Source of the DNA: Lysobacterales bacterium
GTDB lineage: Bacteria; Pseudomonadota; Gammaproteobacteria; Xanthomonadales; SZUA-5
Reading direction: 5' to 3'
Length of the DNA: 46,865 bases
Assembly: GCA_022841325.1 (NCBI GenBank)
Contig: JALHRS010000043.1
Location: forward strand, 1 to 46,865
The translations under genes were made by a program, and so were the position numbers. This document shows positions 8,881-17,328 of the stretch, one piece after another. The notes under the pieces were generated by a model. That model did no database searches and was not told where the DNA came from. It worked only from the letters and a program-made list of their open reading frames with translations. The stretch's first letter is position 1; each line of letters starts with the position of its first letter.

Positions 8881-9657
8881 ATGCGTGCCTGGGTGGCGCT
8901 GATAATTCTGCTGGTATTGGCGGCGTGGGTCTTGCAGGACACGCGCCAGTCCACGGTGGGTGCGCCATCGGTGCCGATATCGGAGTCATCGGTGGCAGCG
9001 GCTGCGGTCGATAGCCCCGGTGCATTTGCAGTGCTCCATGGCGACGATCCGGCAGCGGCTCTGCAGCGCCTGTCGGGTCCGGAAGCGCGGCGCTTGCGCG
9101 AGCAGATCGATAGTGCCTGCCGGTCCTTGGCCATCCTCGAACTGGATGGTCGGACCGAGCCCGATCCGCGGCGCGATCCCGCTCGCCAGGAACTCTCGCG
9201 CCGCTGCGCCGACATGCCGGTGCCGTCGATGGATGTCAGAACCAGCGAGACGCCGCTGCCAAGCGAGCCCGATGAAAGACCCGATCCGGCCACAGTACGA
9301 CAGGCGCTCGCGCAACTGTACCATGCGGTCAAGCCGCAGGATCTGGTCGACGCCTGGCTGGAGGCCTATCGCCTGGGGGCACTGCCGCAGGCGCAGATCT
9401 TCGCCGACCGGCGCCTGTTGCTGCCGGGCGAGGCTGAGCAACTGATCCGGGTGGTGCTGGACTGGCGCGAGTGTGCGCAATGGAATGCCTGCGATGGCGA
9501 CAGCCTGATGACCCTGCGGGTGTGCGCGCTGCACGGTTGCGAACCCGGCAGCGACATGCGCGCCGCCTGGCACCAGGCACTGGCACCGCGCGATATGGAA
9601 TCGGCGCTGGCCATCCATGCCTGGCTCGACCGTTTCCAGCAGGGGCCGCCGCCATGA
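8881..9657 (+). CDS. Exported six-cysteine protein A, unknown function
   Basis: A 258-residue protein I do not recognise. The frame is open further upstream, but the ATG at 8881 starts directly with a membrane-anchor or signal segment (WVALIILLVLAAWVL), so it is preferred; the body is then periplasmic. Six cysteines sit at 80, 109, 198, 204, 215 and 220. The last four form C-x5-C-x10-C-x4-C within DWRECAQWNAC and CALHGCEPGSD. The next gene overlaps it by ATGA and encodes a paralogue with the same final four spacings. A low-complexity Pro/Ser/Asp linker lies at about 112-136. Disulfide-bonded extracytoplasmic folding is inferred. No enzymatic motif is visible. Confidence 0.7.
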   Translation: MRAWVALIILLVLAAWVLQDTRQSTVGAPSVPISESSVAAAAVDSPGAFAVLHGDDPAAALQRLSGPEARRLREQIDSACRSLAILELDGRTEPDPRRDPARQELSRRCADMPVPSMDVRTSETPLPSEPDERPDPATVRQALAQLYHAVKPQDLVDAWLEAYRLGALPQAQIFADRRLLLPGEAEQLIRVVLDWRECAQWNACDGDSLMTLRVCALHGCEPGSDMRAAWHQALAPRDMESALAIHAWLDRFQQGPPP

Positions 9658-10511
9658 GGACGCGCTGGTTCCTGCTGGCGTGCCTGATCCTCGTCGGGCT
9701 CATGGCGGGCTGGTATCTCGGCAGCGCCCAAACCGGATCGTCGCCGGCAGCGGGAAGTGCCGCTGTACTCGCGCCCGGGCCGGCCGAGGCACCCTTGCCG
9801 GACTGGCCGAAGCCAGCCTCCGCTGAAGCCAGACAGGCCCTTCAGGTGCGCACCGCCGCCGATCTGCGCAGCGCTCTGGAGGCGGCACGGCGGGCCTTGC
9901 CCGTCGATGCGCCGCAGCTGCATGCGCTGGCCGAGGAAGTGCGGGTGAGCTGTTCGGTGGCGCGCCGGCCGGATGCGTCCAGCCGACGGGTGGACGATGA
10001 TCCCAACCGCGAGCCGTGGATCAGCGAATTGATGCGCCGCTGTGCGGGTCTGCTCGACAGCGATCTGGATCCGCCGCCGGACTACGGCCCCCAGACCGCC
10101 CAGCGCAATGCCGAGCTACCGGATTGGGTGGAAGCCTTCGTCTCGCAGCAGGCGGCGCTGGAGCTCTCCTGGCGGCACCTGCGCGGCACGGCGGACGCCT
10201 CCTTGCTGGCCGCTGCGTTGCGCTTTCTGCTGGAGCACGAGGCGCTGCCGATGAGCCGGATCTTTGCCGGCACCGGAGTGCCTGCTCGCGCCGATATCGA
10301 CAATGCCTTGATGCCGGCAGCAGACTGGATTGCCTGCAGCCGCAGCGCCTCCTGCGGCAGTCAGGGCATCTGGACGCTTTACACCTGCGCCCAGTTCGGC
10401 TGCCCTCCGGGCAGCGACCTGCCGCTGGCCCTGTATCGACTGCTGCCGCCGCAGCAATTCGAGATTGCCCAGCGCATCGTCCGCTGGGCGCAGCGCGGCG
10501 CGCCGGGATGA
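9654..10511 (+). CDS. Exported six-cysteine protein B, paralogue of the upstream gene
   Basis: A 285-residue unrecognised protein. The ATG at 9654 overlaps the upstream stop (ATGA), implying translational coupling, and opens with a membrane segment (WFLLACLILVGLMAGWYL). Its ectodomain cysteines are at 100, 130, 228, 234, 245 and 250. The last four have exactly the same spacing as in protein A, within DWIACSRSASC and CAQFGCPPGSD, followed by a shared tail pattern (LP, A, I, W). The Ala/Pro-rich stretch after the membrane segment looks like a linker. The pair is convergent with phaR, whose stop lies 6 bases away. Function is unknown; a disulfide-stabilised periplasmic pair is inferred. Confidence 0.7.
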   Translation: MRTRWFLLACLILVGLMAGWYLGSAQTGSSPAAGSAAVLAPGPAEAPLPDWPKPASAEARQALQVRTAADLRSALEAARRALPVDAPQLHALAEEVRVSCSVARRPDASSRRVDDDPNREPWISELMRRCAGLLDSDLDPPPDYGPQTAQRNAELPDWVEAFVSQQAALELSWRHLRGTADASLLAAALRFLLEHEALPMSRIFAGTGVPARADIDNALMPAADWIACSRSASCGSQGIWTLYTCAQFGCPPGSDLPLALYRLLPPQQFEIAQRIVRWAQRGAPG

Positions 10512-10516
10512 TCGGC

Positions 10517-11029
10517 TCAGCTCTTGCGGCGCGACTTGTCGCTGTCGGCCGGATCGCGCGGCAAACCGGGCGAACCCGGTGGTGCTGGCGGCGGCGGCTT
10601 GCCGAAGCCCTGCTGCAGCTGGCGCCATAGTTCCAGATTGCGTTCGGTCAGATCGTTCATCACCGCCCACGGTGACTGTCCCAGCAGCGTGTTCAGCTGC
10701 TGCCGGAACTGCTGCTGCTGATCGAGGAAGATCTGCATGCTGCGTTCCAGATAGCTGCCCATGAAACCCTGCAGCGAATCGCCGTAGAAACGGATCAACT
10801 GCGACAGCAGCTGGGTGGTCAGCAGCGGCTGCCCCTGTTCCTCGCGCTCGGTGATGATCTGCAGCAGCACCGAGCGGGTGAGGTCCTGTTGGGTCTTCGC
10901 ATCCTGAACTTCGAAGGCGTCGCCGTCCTGGACCAGCTGGCGGATATCCTCAAGCGTCACATACGACGAGATCTCGGTGTCGTAGAGCCGGCGGTTTGGG
11001 TACTTCTTGATGATGCGCGGACGGGACAT
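10517..11029 (-). CDS. phaR: Polyhydroxyalkanoate synthesis repressor PhaR
   Basis: A 170-residue regulator of PHA granule formation. It carries the PHB/PHA accumulation regulator DNA-binding domain at the N-terminus (RIIKKYPNRRLYDTEISSYV, residues 5-24), followed by the PHB accumulation domain (QLIRFYGDSLQGFMGSYLERS) and a Gln-rich helix. The C-terminus is a Pro/Gly tail ending in Lys/Arg, probably disordered. In characterised systems PhaR binds both PHA and the phasin promoter, releasing repression when polymer accumulates. It lies downstream of phaB on the same strand, separated by 73 bases with a hairpin. PHA synthase is not in the window. AAAGGG supplies a Shine-Dalgarno sequence. Confidence 0.88.
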   Translation of the reverse strand: MSRPRIIKKYPNRRLYDTEISSYVTLEDIRQLVQDGDAFEVQDAKTQQDLTRSVLLQIITEREEQGQPLLTTQLLSQLIRFYGDSLQGFMGSYLERSMQIFLDQQQQFRQQLNTLLGQSPWAVMNDLTERNLELWRQLQQGFGKPPPPAPPGSPGLPRDPADSDKSRRKS

Positions 11030-11072
11030 CGTGGCCCTTTCTGGTATCGATCAGCATGCCTGCGGTTTGAAG

Positions 11073-11097
11073 GCTGGTGGCCGTATCGGCCACCAGC
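11073..11097 (-). other. Hairpin between phaB and phaR
   Basis: A perfect 11-bp inverted repeat (arms 11073-11083 and 11087-11097, loop TAT) begins 5 bases after the phaB stop. On the transcribed strand it is followed by CTTCAAACCG, not a T-run. It is therefore better read as an mRNA-processing or stabilising stem, or an attenuating structure in a phaB-phaR transcript, than as a classic terminator. Confidence 0.5.
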
Positions 11098-11102
11098 GGC
11101 GA

Positions 11103-11843
11103 TTACCAACCCATGTAATGTCCACCATTGATGGACAGATTGGCGCCGGTAATCCAGGCGGCTTCCTCGTCGACCAGAAAGTTCACCGCATAGGCGATTT
11201 CGCTGGGATAACCCAGGCGTCCGGTCGGGATCTGGGCCACGATCTTGGCGCGCACGTCTTCGGGGACGGCCATGACCATGTCGGTGCCCACATAGCCCGG
11301 CGACACCGTGTTCACGGTGATCCCGAACTTGGCATTCTCCTGCGCCAGCGAGATCGTGAAGCCGTGCATGCCGGCCTTGGATGCGGCGTAGTTGGCCTGG
11401 CCATACTGGCCCTTCTGGCCGTTGATCGAGGAGATCTGGACGATGCGGCCCCACATGCGCGCGCGCATGCCCTCGATGACCGAGCGGGTGACGTTGTAGC
11501 AGCTGGTCAGATTGGTGGCGATGACATCCGACCACTGCATCGGCGACATGCGGTGAAAGGTGGTGTCACGGGTGATGCCGGCGTTGTTGACTAGAATGTC
11601 GATGCCGCCGAGCTTGGCTTCGATCTCCTTGACCATTTCCTGGCTGGACGCGAAATCGGCGACATCGCCAGGGACGATCAGGCAATCGACGCCATCGGCC
11701 TTGAGCTCTTCCTGCCAGGCCCTGGCCTTCTCTTCATTGCGGTAGTTGGTGGCAACCCGATGGCCGGCCTTGGTCAGGCGCTTGATCATGGCCGTGCCGA
11801 TGCCGCCGGTTCCGCCGGTCACCAATGCGATGCGACTTGTCAT
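11103..11843 (-). CDS. phaB: Acetoacetyl-CoA reductase PhaB
   Basis: A 246-residue short-chain dehydrogenase that reduces acetoacetyl-CoA to (R)-3-hydroxybutyryl-CoA with NADPH, supplying monomer for polyhydroxybutyrate. The nucleotide-binding motif is ALVTGGTGGIGTA; NNAGITRD and the catalytic Ser-Tyr-Lys set (ISSINGQKGQYGQANYAASKAG) are present. SPGYVGTDMV and the C-terminal INGGHYMGW match PhaB specifically rather than FabG. Of two in-frame ATGs (11849 and 11843), the second has a better distance to GGGAGG and gives exactly the 246 residues usual for PhaB. It is followed on the same strand by phaR. Confidence 0.88.
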   Translation of the reverse strand: MTSRIALVTGGTGGIGTAMIKRLTKAGHRVATNYRNEEKARAWQEELKADGVDCLIVPGDVADFASSQEMVKEIEAKLGGIDILVNNAGITRDTTFHRMSPMQWSDVIATNLTSCYNVTRSVIEGMRARMWGRIVQISSINGQKGQYGQANYAASKAGMHGFTISLAQENAKFGITVNTVSPGYVGTDMVMAVPEDVRAKIVAQIPTGRLGYPSEIAYAVNFLVDEEAAWITGANLSINGGHYMGW

Positions 11844-11984
11844 ATCCATCTCCCTCCCGGAAATTCCACAGATTCTACACACCGCAAACAGCCTTGCCCG
11901 CATTGGTGCATGACCGGACACCGGTATCTGCCCGGTGGCGGGCCTGTCAGGTACTCAAGTGTGCAAGTGTTCGGCGTCACCCGA

Positions 11985-12860
11985 TCAATCTGCACCATCC
12001 GGCAGCGGCGCCAGCTGCCGGGGAACGCGATCGATCCGCCAGTGGCGGACCAGCCCATCCAGATGGCAGCGGCCCTCAGGGACCCGCTGTCCCAGCCAGG
12101 CGGCGATCTGCGGTAACTGCTGCTGAAACTCGCCGGGTGACAGCGCCGGCGCGAGATTCTGTTTGCTCAGCTTGTGACCGTCGGCACCGAGCAGCAGCGG
12201 CAGATGGGCATAGCGCGGCGTCGGCAATCCCAGACACTGCTGCAGGTAGATCTGGCGCGGAGTGGAATCGAGCAGATCGGCACCGCGGACGATGTCAGAG
12301 ATCCGCTGCGCGGCATCGTCGACCACCACCGCCAGCTGATAGGCATAGGGACCATCGGCGCGGCGCAACACGAAATCACCGACCTCCTGCTGCAGATGCT
12401 GTCGGTAGCGACCTTGAATGCGGTCATGAAATTCAATCTCGAGGTCGGGCACGCGCAGTCGGATGGCCGCTGTACGCCCGGCATTGGCCGCGGACGCCCT
12501 GCAGGGGCCTCGGTGTATGCCCTTGCTGACGGCCAGATCGCTGCGGCTGCAGCGGCACTCGAAAGCCATTCCGGCATCCAGCAGTTGTGCCACTGCCTGC
12601 GCATAGGCCTCGCTTCGACGGCTCTGATACAGTACGGCAGCGTCGGAGTGGAGGCCGATGGCGTCCAGCAGGTCGAGGATCAGACGATCAGCGCCGGGCT
12701 GCTCGCGCGGTGGATCCAGATCCTCCATGCGGATCAGCCACTCACCGCCGTGGGCCCTGGCATCCAGCCAGCTGGCGAGGGCCGCCAGTGCCGATCCCAG
12801 ATGCAGTGGGCCGGTGGGCGAGGGCGCGAATCGCCCGCGGTAGCCGGGCGTGGGGCTCAT
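11985..12860 (-). CDS. gluQ: Glutamyl-Q tRNA(Asp) synthetase
   Basis: A 291-residue paralogue of the glutamyl-tRNA synthetase catalytic core that lacks the anticodon-binding domain. It activates glutamate and attaches it to queuosine in tRNA(Asp). The class I signature is PTGPLHLGS near the N-terminus and the KMSKS-like loop is GHKLSKQN. A Cys cluster starting CRCSR (about residues 101-103) matches the zinc-binding motif of the family. RFAPSPTGPLH and the 3' portion (GLPTPRYAHLPLLLGADG) are typical. The start at 12860 is preceded by GAGGGTGGG; longer in-frame starts add a Pro/Gly-rich leader without similarity. It often sits beside dksA, but not here. Confidence 0.88.
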   Translation of the reverse strand: MSPTPGYRGRFAPSPTGPLHLGSALAALASWLDARAHGGEWLIRMEDLDPPREQPGADRLILDLLDAIGLHSDAAVLYQSRRSEAYAQAVAQLLDAGMAFECRCSRSDLAVSKGIHRGPCRASAANAGRTAAIRLRVPDLEIEFHDRIQGRYRQHLQQEVGDFVLRRADGPYAYQLAVVVDDAAQRISDIVRGADLLDSTPRQIYLQQCLGLPTPRYAHLPLLLGADGHKLSKQNLAPALSPGEFQQQLPQIAAWLGQRVPEGRCHLDGLVRHWRIDRVPRQLAPLPDGAD

Positions 12861-12941
12861 GTCGCGCCCACCCTCGAAGCCGGGAATGCGGCCGTTGCCC
12901 TCATGAGCCCGAGAAGGTTGCCTGAACAGGACTTCCGGCAG

Positions 12942-12969
12942 GCTTGAAAGCGCGGCGGGCAGCCCGCAC
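12942..12969 (+). promoter_or_regulatory. Possible sigma-32-like promoter upstream of htpX
   Basis: CTTGAAA (12942-12948), a 13-base spacer and CCCGCACA (12962-12969) resemble a heat-shock promoter: the -35 is a full match and the -10 a partial match. It lies about 130 bases upstream of htpX, which is stress-induced in Escherichia coli. The match is only suggestive. Confidence 0.25.
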
Positions 12970-13096
12970 ACCGGAGGGGCGGATTAGCGAACCGCCGGCC
13001 GAAAAACGCCGAAGTGGTCGGTAGTTGCCGCATTTAGATCTGGTCTTCACGGTCATACCGGTGATCATGCTCAGCCTGAGCTGAAGGAGTTTAGCG

Positions 13097-13972
13097 ATGT
13101 CGCGAGTGATGTTGTTCCTGGGTACCAATCTGGCCGTGCTGGTGATGCTCGGATTGGTGACCAATCTCATGGGGCCCGCTCTGGGCATAGACCCGCGCAG
13201 CACCATAGGACTGCTGATCCTGGCCGGTGTGGTCGGTTTTACCGGCTCCTTCATCTCGCTGGCGCTGTCCAAGTGGATGGCCAAGCGCTCCACCGGTGCC
13301 GTTGTCATCACCGAGCCGCGCAATGCGGATGAGCGCTGGCTGGTCGACACCGTTGCCCGGCAGGCGCAGGCCGCCGGCATTCAGATGCCGGAGGTGGCGA
13401 TCTATGACGCTCCGGATCTGAACGCCTTTGCGACTGGCATGAATCGCAACAACGCGCTGGTGGCGGTCAGCACCGGTCTGCTGCGCAACATGACCCGCGA
13501 CGAGGTCGAGGCGGTGCTCGCCCACGAAGTCGGTCATGTGGCCAATGGCGACATGGTCACCATGGCACTGATCCAGGGCGTGCTGAATACCTTCGTGTTC
13601 TTCCTCTCGCGGGTCATCGGTCAGATCATTGACCAGGCGATCTTCAAGCGCAGTGCCGACGAGGGCCGCGGTATCGGCTATTTCCTGACGGTGATCGTGC
13701 TCGAAATCGTGTTCGGCATCATCGCTTCGGTGATCGCGATGTGGTTCTCGCGCCAGCGCGAATTCCGTGCCGATGCTGCCGGTGCCCGCTTTGCCGGTCG
13801 CGAGAAGATGATCGCAGCCCTGCAGCGGCTGATGCTCAATCACGGTCAGACCGCACTGCCCAAGGATGTGCAGGCCTTCGGCATCTCCGGTGGCGTCGGC
13901 GAGGGTCTGAAGCGATTGTTCATGACCCATCCGCCACTGGAAGAGCGTATCGCGGTGCTGCGTCAGGGCTGA
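13097..13972 (+). CDS. htpX: Membrane-embedded zinc metalloprotease HtpX
   Basis: A 291-residue M48 endopeptidase of the inner membrane that degrades damaged membrane proteins alongside FtsH. Two N-terminal helices (about 4-25 and 36-57), the zinc motif HEVGH (143-147), two further hydrophobic segments (about 160-195) and the third zinc ligand region with [16 protein letters not shown] are in the family order. It ends [13 protein letters not shown], typical for HtpX. GAAGGAG precedes the ATG. It is divergent from gluQ and convergent with the fimX-like gene, with a strong hairpin between the two 3' ends. Confidence 0.93.
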   Translation: MSRVMLFLGTNLAVLVMLGLVTNLMGPALGIDPRSTIGLLILAGVVGFTGSFISLALSKWMAKRSTGAVVITEPRNADERWLVDTVARQAQAAGIQMPEVAIYDAPDLNAFATGMNRNNALVAVSTGLLRNMTRDEVEAVLAHEVGHVANGDMVTMALIQGVLNTFVFFLSRVIGQIIDQAIFKRSADEGRGIGYFLTVIVLEIVFGIIASVIAMWFSRQREFRADAAGARFAGREKMIAALQRLMLNHGQTALPKDVQAFGISGGVGEGLKRLFMTHPPLEERIAVLRQG

Positions 13973-14010
13973 GTGCCGGAGCGAATGGACCGGGTCTGAG
14001 GGTCTACGGA

Positions 14011-14038
14011 TACGACTTCGGCTTCAGCCGAAGTCGTA
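14011..14038. terminator. Bidirectional hairpin between htpX and the fimX-like gene
   Basis: A perfect 13-bp inverted repeat (TACGACTTCGGCT, then TC, then its complement) sits between the convergent 3' ends. One arm contains the last codons of the fimX-like gene and the TGA stop overlaps the loop. No strong T-run follows on either side. A shared terminator is the simplest reading. Confidence 0.6.
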
Positions 14039-16132
14039 GGACATGACTTTCTCGGGCTCCTGGAGGAAATTGCCCTGCACGAAGTTGACGCCGACCGAGA
14101 ACAGGATCGACATGCTGGCGGCATCCTCGACGAACTCGGCCACGGTCATGCGTCCGAAAGCGCGTGACTGCTCGCACAGTTCCTTGATCTTGGCCTGATT
14201 CTCGGCACTCTTGGCCAGATCGGCCATGAAGGTGCGATCGAGCTTCACGTAGTTGGCGCCGACGTGCTTCAGCAACTGGAAGGAGTTGAGACCGCTGCCG
14301 AACTGCTCCAGGGCAAAGCCGCACTTCAGTTGCTCCAGACCCTTCTGGAAGAACTTGGCCTGCTTCAGATGGGTCACGACCTTGCTTTCGGGCATCTCGA
14401 AGACCAGACGGTCGCCGGGAACCCGGGCGTTCTTGAGCTGCTGGGCCAGCCACGGCAGCAGCGTGCCGTCGTCGATGGCCTGCGGCGTGAGCTTGATGAA
14501 GAAGGTGGTCAGCCGACCCTGCTTCATGCGTTCCTGCAGGATCTTCAGTACGTGTTCGACCACCCAGCGGTCGATCTGGGGCAGCAAGCCGAAGCGTTCG
14601 GCAATGGGCAGGAACTGTCCGGGCATGATCTCGCCCTTGGGGCCCTGCATGCGCAGCAGCACTTCGTAAAACTCGCCCTCGTGGCCCTGCAGCGAGACGA
14701 TCGGCTGATAGAAGAGGATGAAACCATCCTTGGCCAGTGCGTTCTTGATGGTGTCCAGCCACTCGCGGTCCTTGGCCGCATCAGCCTTGTCCTGCGCTGC
14801 CGGATCGAAGGTGGCAATACGGTTGCCGCCTTCGGTCTGTGCCGTGCGGCAGGCCTCGTTGGCCTTCTCCAGCACCATCTGTGAGCCGGCGACCTTTTCG
14901 GTCAGCAGGCACACGCCGACACTGGCGTTGAGACTCACCGAGCGCTTGCCGACGTCGAAGATGCGTTCTTCGAAGCGCTTGCGGATCTGCTCCGCCATCT
15001 GCACGCAGGCCTCGTGAGGACGGCCCGAGAGCACGGCGGTGAAGGTATGGTCGGCAAAGCGGGCGACCAGATCATTGGGCGGCGCAATCAGCTCCTTGAG
15101 CATGGCCGCGACATCACCCAGCAGCAGGTCGGCACCACCGACGCCCACCTGATCGAGCACCTTGCGGTAGTTGTCGATCTCGATGTAGAGCACGGCCTGA
15201 TCGATCCTGCCGCTGTTGGCCGAGGCAATCGCCTTGTCCAGCTCACCCATGAAGTACTGACGGTTGTAGAGGCCAGTCACCAGATCCTGACGTTTCAGCG
15301 CATCCAGCTGCTCGGCCAGTTCGGTGCCCAGGGTCTGCTGGCGGAAGATGATCTGGGTGGCGGGCTCGCCTTCGATACTGGCTTCTGACAGCTCCATGAT
15401 GGCTTCAAAGGTACTGCCATCAGCGCGCTTGGCATGGACATCGAGCTTCTCGGGGGGCTTTTCGCCCTTGCTCTGCATGCGCAGCACGTTGCGGAATTTC
15501 TCGGCATCGCCGCTGGTGATCAGGTCCAGGATGGCCAGGCCCTCGATTTCGTCGAAGTCCTCGAAGCCGAACATCTCCAGATAGGCCTTGTTGGCGTAGA
15601 CGTGCATGCCTTCGTGCACGTAGGCGATGGGATCGCGTGAGCTGCCCAGCAAGGAATGGGCGCGGCGCTCGCTTTCACGCCAGGCGGCCTCCATCCGGCG
15701 CAATGCTCGTCGAGTGCTGAGATTCTCGAATTCGCGCAGGACCACGGTCTGCAGATGGTCCGGCGTGGTGCGCAGGGCGATATCGCGTGCGCCCTCGCGC
15801 ATGGCCTTGAGCACCGCGTCCTGGCTGACTGAATCGACCAGCTGGATCAGCGACATGTCCTTGCCGCTGCGCTGCACAATGCCGGCGGTGTCGACCAGAT
15901 TGAGTTTCCTGGCGCGCGGACTGAGCAGCACGATATCGGTGCTGCCGCTCTCCAGCGCCTCTTTCAACTGCTCCGCATCCTCCACCCGGTTGGGGCGCAC
16001 GGCGATTCCCGCGTTGCGCAGCAAGCTGATGACCTGCTCGGCATCCTCCACCGAATCCTCGACCAGCAGGACACGCAGGACCTTGTCGGCTTTTCCCATG
16101 GGCACAGAAAACTCTACGGACGAGCGAGGCAT
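14024..16132 (-). CDS. fimX: FimX/Filp-like degenerate GGDEF-EAL c-di-GMP receptor
   Basis: A 702-residue protein with the order receiver (about 18-135), PAS (about 155-265), GGDEF-like (about 280-440) and EAL-like (about 455-702). It matches FimX/Filp, which binds c-di-GMP and controls type IV pilus function with PilZ and PilB. All catalytic sites are degraded. The receiver has S71 where the phosphorylated Asp belongs (DIVLLSP). GGDEF is replaced by ADHTF (360-364). EAL is EVL (490-492), with KLTP (548-551) in place of NLSP, and DDFG is EQFG (609-612). A sensor rather than an enzyme is therefore inferred. An alternative start at 16099 (MGKADK) is possible; neither start has a clear Shine-Dalgarno sequence. 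It lies downstream of epmB on the same strand. Confidence 0.82.
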   Translation of the reverse strand: MPRSSVEFSVPMGKADKVLRVLLVEDSVEDAEQVISLLRNAGIAVRPNRVEDAEQLKEALESGSTDIVLLSPRARKLNLVDTAGIVQRSGKDMSLIQLVDSVSQDAVLKAMREGARDIALRTTPDHLQTVVLREFENLSTRRALRRMEAAWRESERRAHSLLGSSRDPIAYVHEGMHVYANKAYLEMFGFEDFDEIEGLAILDLITSGDAEKFRNVLRMQSKGEKPPEKLDVHAKRADGSTFEAIMELSEASIEGEPATQIIFRQQTLGTELAEQLDALKRQDLVTGLYNRQYFMGELDKAIASANSGRIDQAVLYIEIDNYRKVLDQVGVGGADLLLGDVAAMLKELIAPPNDLVARFADHTFTAVLSGRPHEACVQMAEQIRKRFEERIFDVGKRSVSLNASVGVCLLTEKVAGSQMVLEKANEACRTAQTEGGNRIATFDPAAQDKADAAKDREWLDTIKNALAKDGFILFYQPIVSLQGHEGEFYEVLLRMQGPKGEIMPGQFLPIAERFGLLPQIDRWVVEHVLKILQERMKQGRLTTFFIKLTPQAIDDGTLLPWLAQQLKNARVPGDRLVFEMPESKVVTHLKQAKFFQKGLEQLKCGFALEQFGSGLNSFQLLKHVGANYVKLDRTFMADLAKSAENQAKIKELCEQSRAFGRMTVAEFVEDAASMSILFSVGVNFVQGNFLQEPEKVMSYDFG

Positions 16133-16212
16133 TTTGACCGAAATACGGTATGAATTGCCACAAACTCAGGTGAAAGAAACGCAATCCCTGACACGGGCAG
16201 GCAAGAACTGAC

Positions 16213-17232
16213 TCAGGCGAGCACCGTCTTGCTGCTTCGTCCGGGGACTTCACGCGCCAGTCGCGGCACCAGATAACCCGGTAACTGGCCGCGCAGCGCG
16301 CGGATCAGCGCGCGGGCTTCGCGCAGACCGATCTCGAAATGCGCTGCGCCCACGACCCGATCAAGCAGATGCAGGTAGTACGGAGTCACGCCGCCATCAG
16401 CCAGTGTCTCGCTGAGTTCACGCAGCGCCGCCACCGTGTCGTTGACGCCCCGCAGCAATACCGACTGGTTCAGCAGCACGGCCCCGGCGCCGCGCAGGCG
16501 TTGCAGCGCAGCACGGACGTGGTCATCGAACTCCCGGGCGTGATTGGCGTGGACCACGATGGTCAGCGGCCACGGCAGCCCTGAAAGCCAGCGCAGCAGC
16601 TCGGTGTCGACCCGTTCCGGTAGCGCTATCGGCCAGCGCGTGTGGATGCGGAAGCGGCGCAAGTGTTTGAATGCACGCAATGCATCGGTGAGTTCCTGGA
16701 GCTTGGCGGTGGCCAGCGACAGCGGATCGCCACCGCTGAGGATGACCTCGTGGATGCTGTCGTCGGCACCGATCTGGGCCAGGGCGTCGCTCCAGTGCTC
16801 GCGTGCGGCCAGTTCTTCGCTGTAGGGGAAGTGGCGTCGGAAGCAGTAGCGGCAGTGGATGGCGCAGCTGCCGGTGGCGATCAGCAGCACCCGATGCGGG
16901 TATTTGTGGATCAGTCCCGGTCCGCGGGTGCGGGCCAGATCGCCCACCGGATCGCTGACGAAGCCGGGTGCGGGCTGGTCCTCCTCGGCCAGCGGGATGA
17001 CCTGGCGCAGCAGTGGATCGGCGGCATCGCCATGACGCATGCGCTCGGCAAAGCCGCGCGGCACCAGCAGGGGGAAGCTGGCCGATGTGCTCAGCGCCAG
17101 ATCGGCGCGCGACAGGCCACGAAAGGCCAGCAGCTGATCGACATCGCGAAAAGCCTCGCGTAGCAGCAGTTTCCAGGGGCGCAGCGGCAACATCCGCGTT
17201 TCTGGTGGGAACAGCGGGCTAGCAGGTATCAT
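16213..17232 (-). CDS. epmB: EF-P beta-lysylation protein, lysine 2,3-aminomutase EpmB
   Basis: A 339-residue radical SAM enzyme that converts (S)-alpha-lysine to (R)-beta-lysine for attachment to elongation factor P. The [4Fe-4S] motif is CAIHCRYC (C123, C127, C130). The SAM-binding SGGDPLSL follows, and the terminal SSKTVLA carries the lysine (K335) expected to bind pyridoxal phosphate. A shorter start at 17193 (MLPLRPWKL) is possible. It is divergent from efp with less than 100 bases between them, the arrangement seen in many gammaproteobacteria. EpmA, the ligase partner, is not in the window, so the pathway must be completed elsewhere. Confidence 0.92.
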   Translation of the reverse strand: MIPASPLFPPETRMLPLRPWKLLLREAFRDVDQLLAFRGLSRADLALSTSASFPLLVPRGFAERMRHGDAADPLLRQVIPLAEEDQPAPGFVSDPVGDLARTRGPGLIHKYPHRVLLIATGSCAIHCRYCFRRHFPYSEELAAREHWSDALAQIGADDSIHEVILSGGDPLSLATAKLQELTDALRAFKHLRRFRIHTRWPIALPERVDTELLRWLSGLPWPLTIVVHANHAREFDDHVRAALQRLRGAGAVLLNQSVLLRGVNDTVAALRELSETLADGGVTPYYLHLLDRVVGAAHFEIGLREARALIRALRGQLPGYLVPRLAREVPGRSSKTVLA

Positions 17233-17291
17233 TCCGGGTTTGTTCGCATTGATCCGCGTCGGACGACGCGACTTTCAGGTTCCCAATCATA

Positions 17292-17310
17292 GCGGCGCGT
17301 CAGGCGCCGC
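17292..17310 (+). other. Small hairpin in the efp leader
   Basis: GCGGCGC, loop GTCAG, GCGCCGC forms a 7-bp stem that ends 8 bases before the GGAG ribosome-binding site of efp. It could affect the leader mRNA, but there is no direct sign of regulation. Confidence 0.35.
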
Positions 17311-17328
17311 TGGCGCATGGAGATGGTG

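Noticed and set aside
17233..17328. Sigma-70 promoter for efp in the epmB-efp gap
   Set aside because: TTGATC (17249) and AATCAT (17285) are present, but their spacing of about 30 bases is wrong, so no promoter is called.
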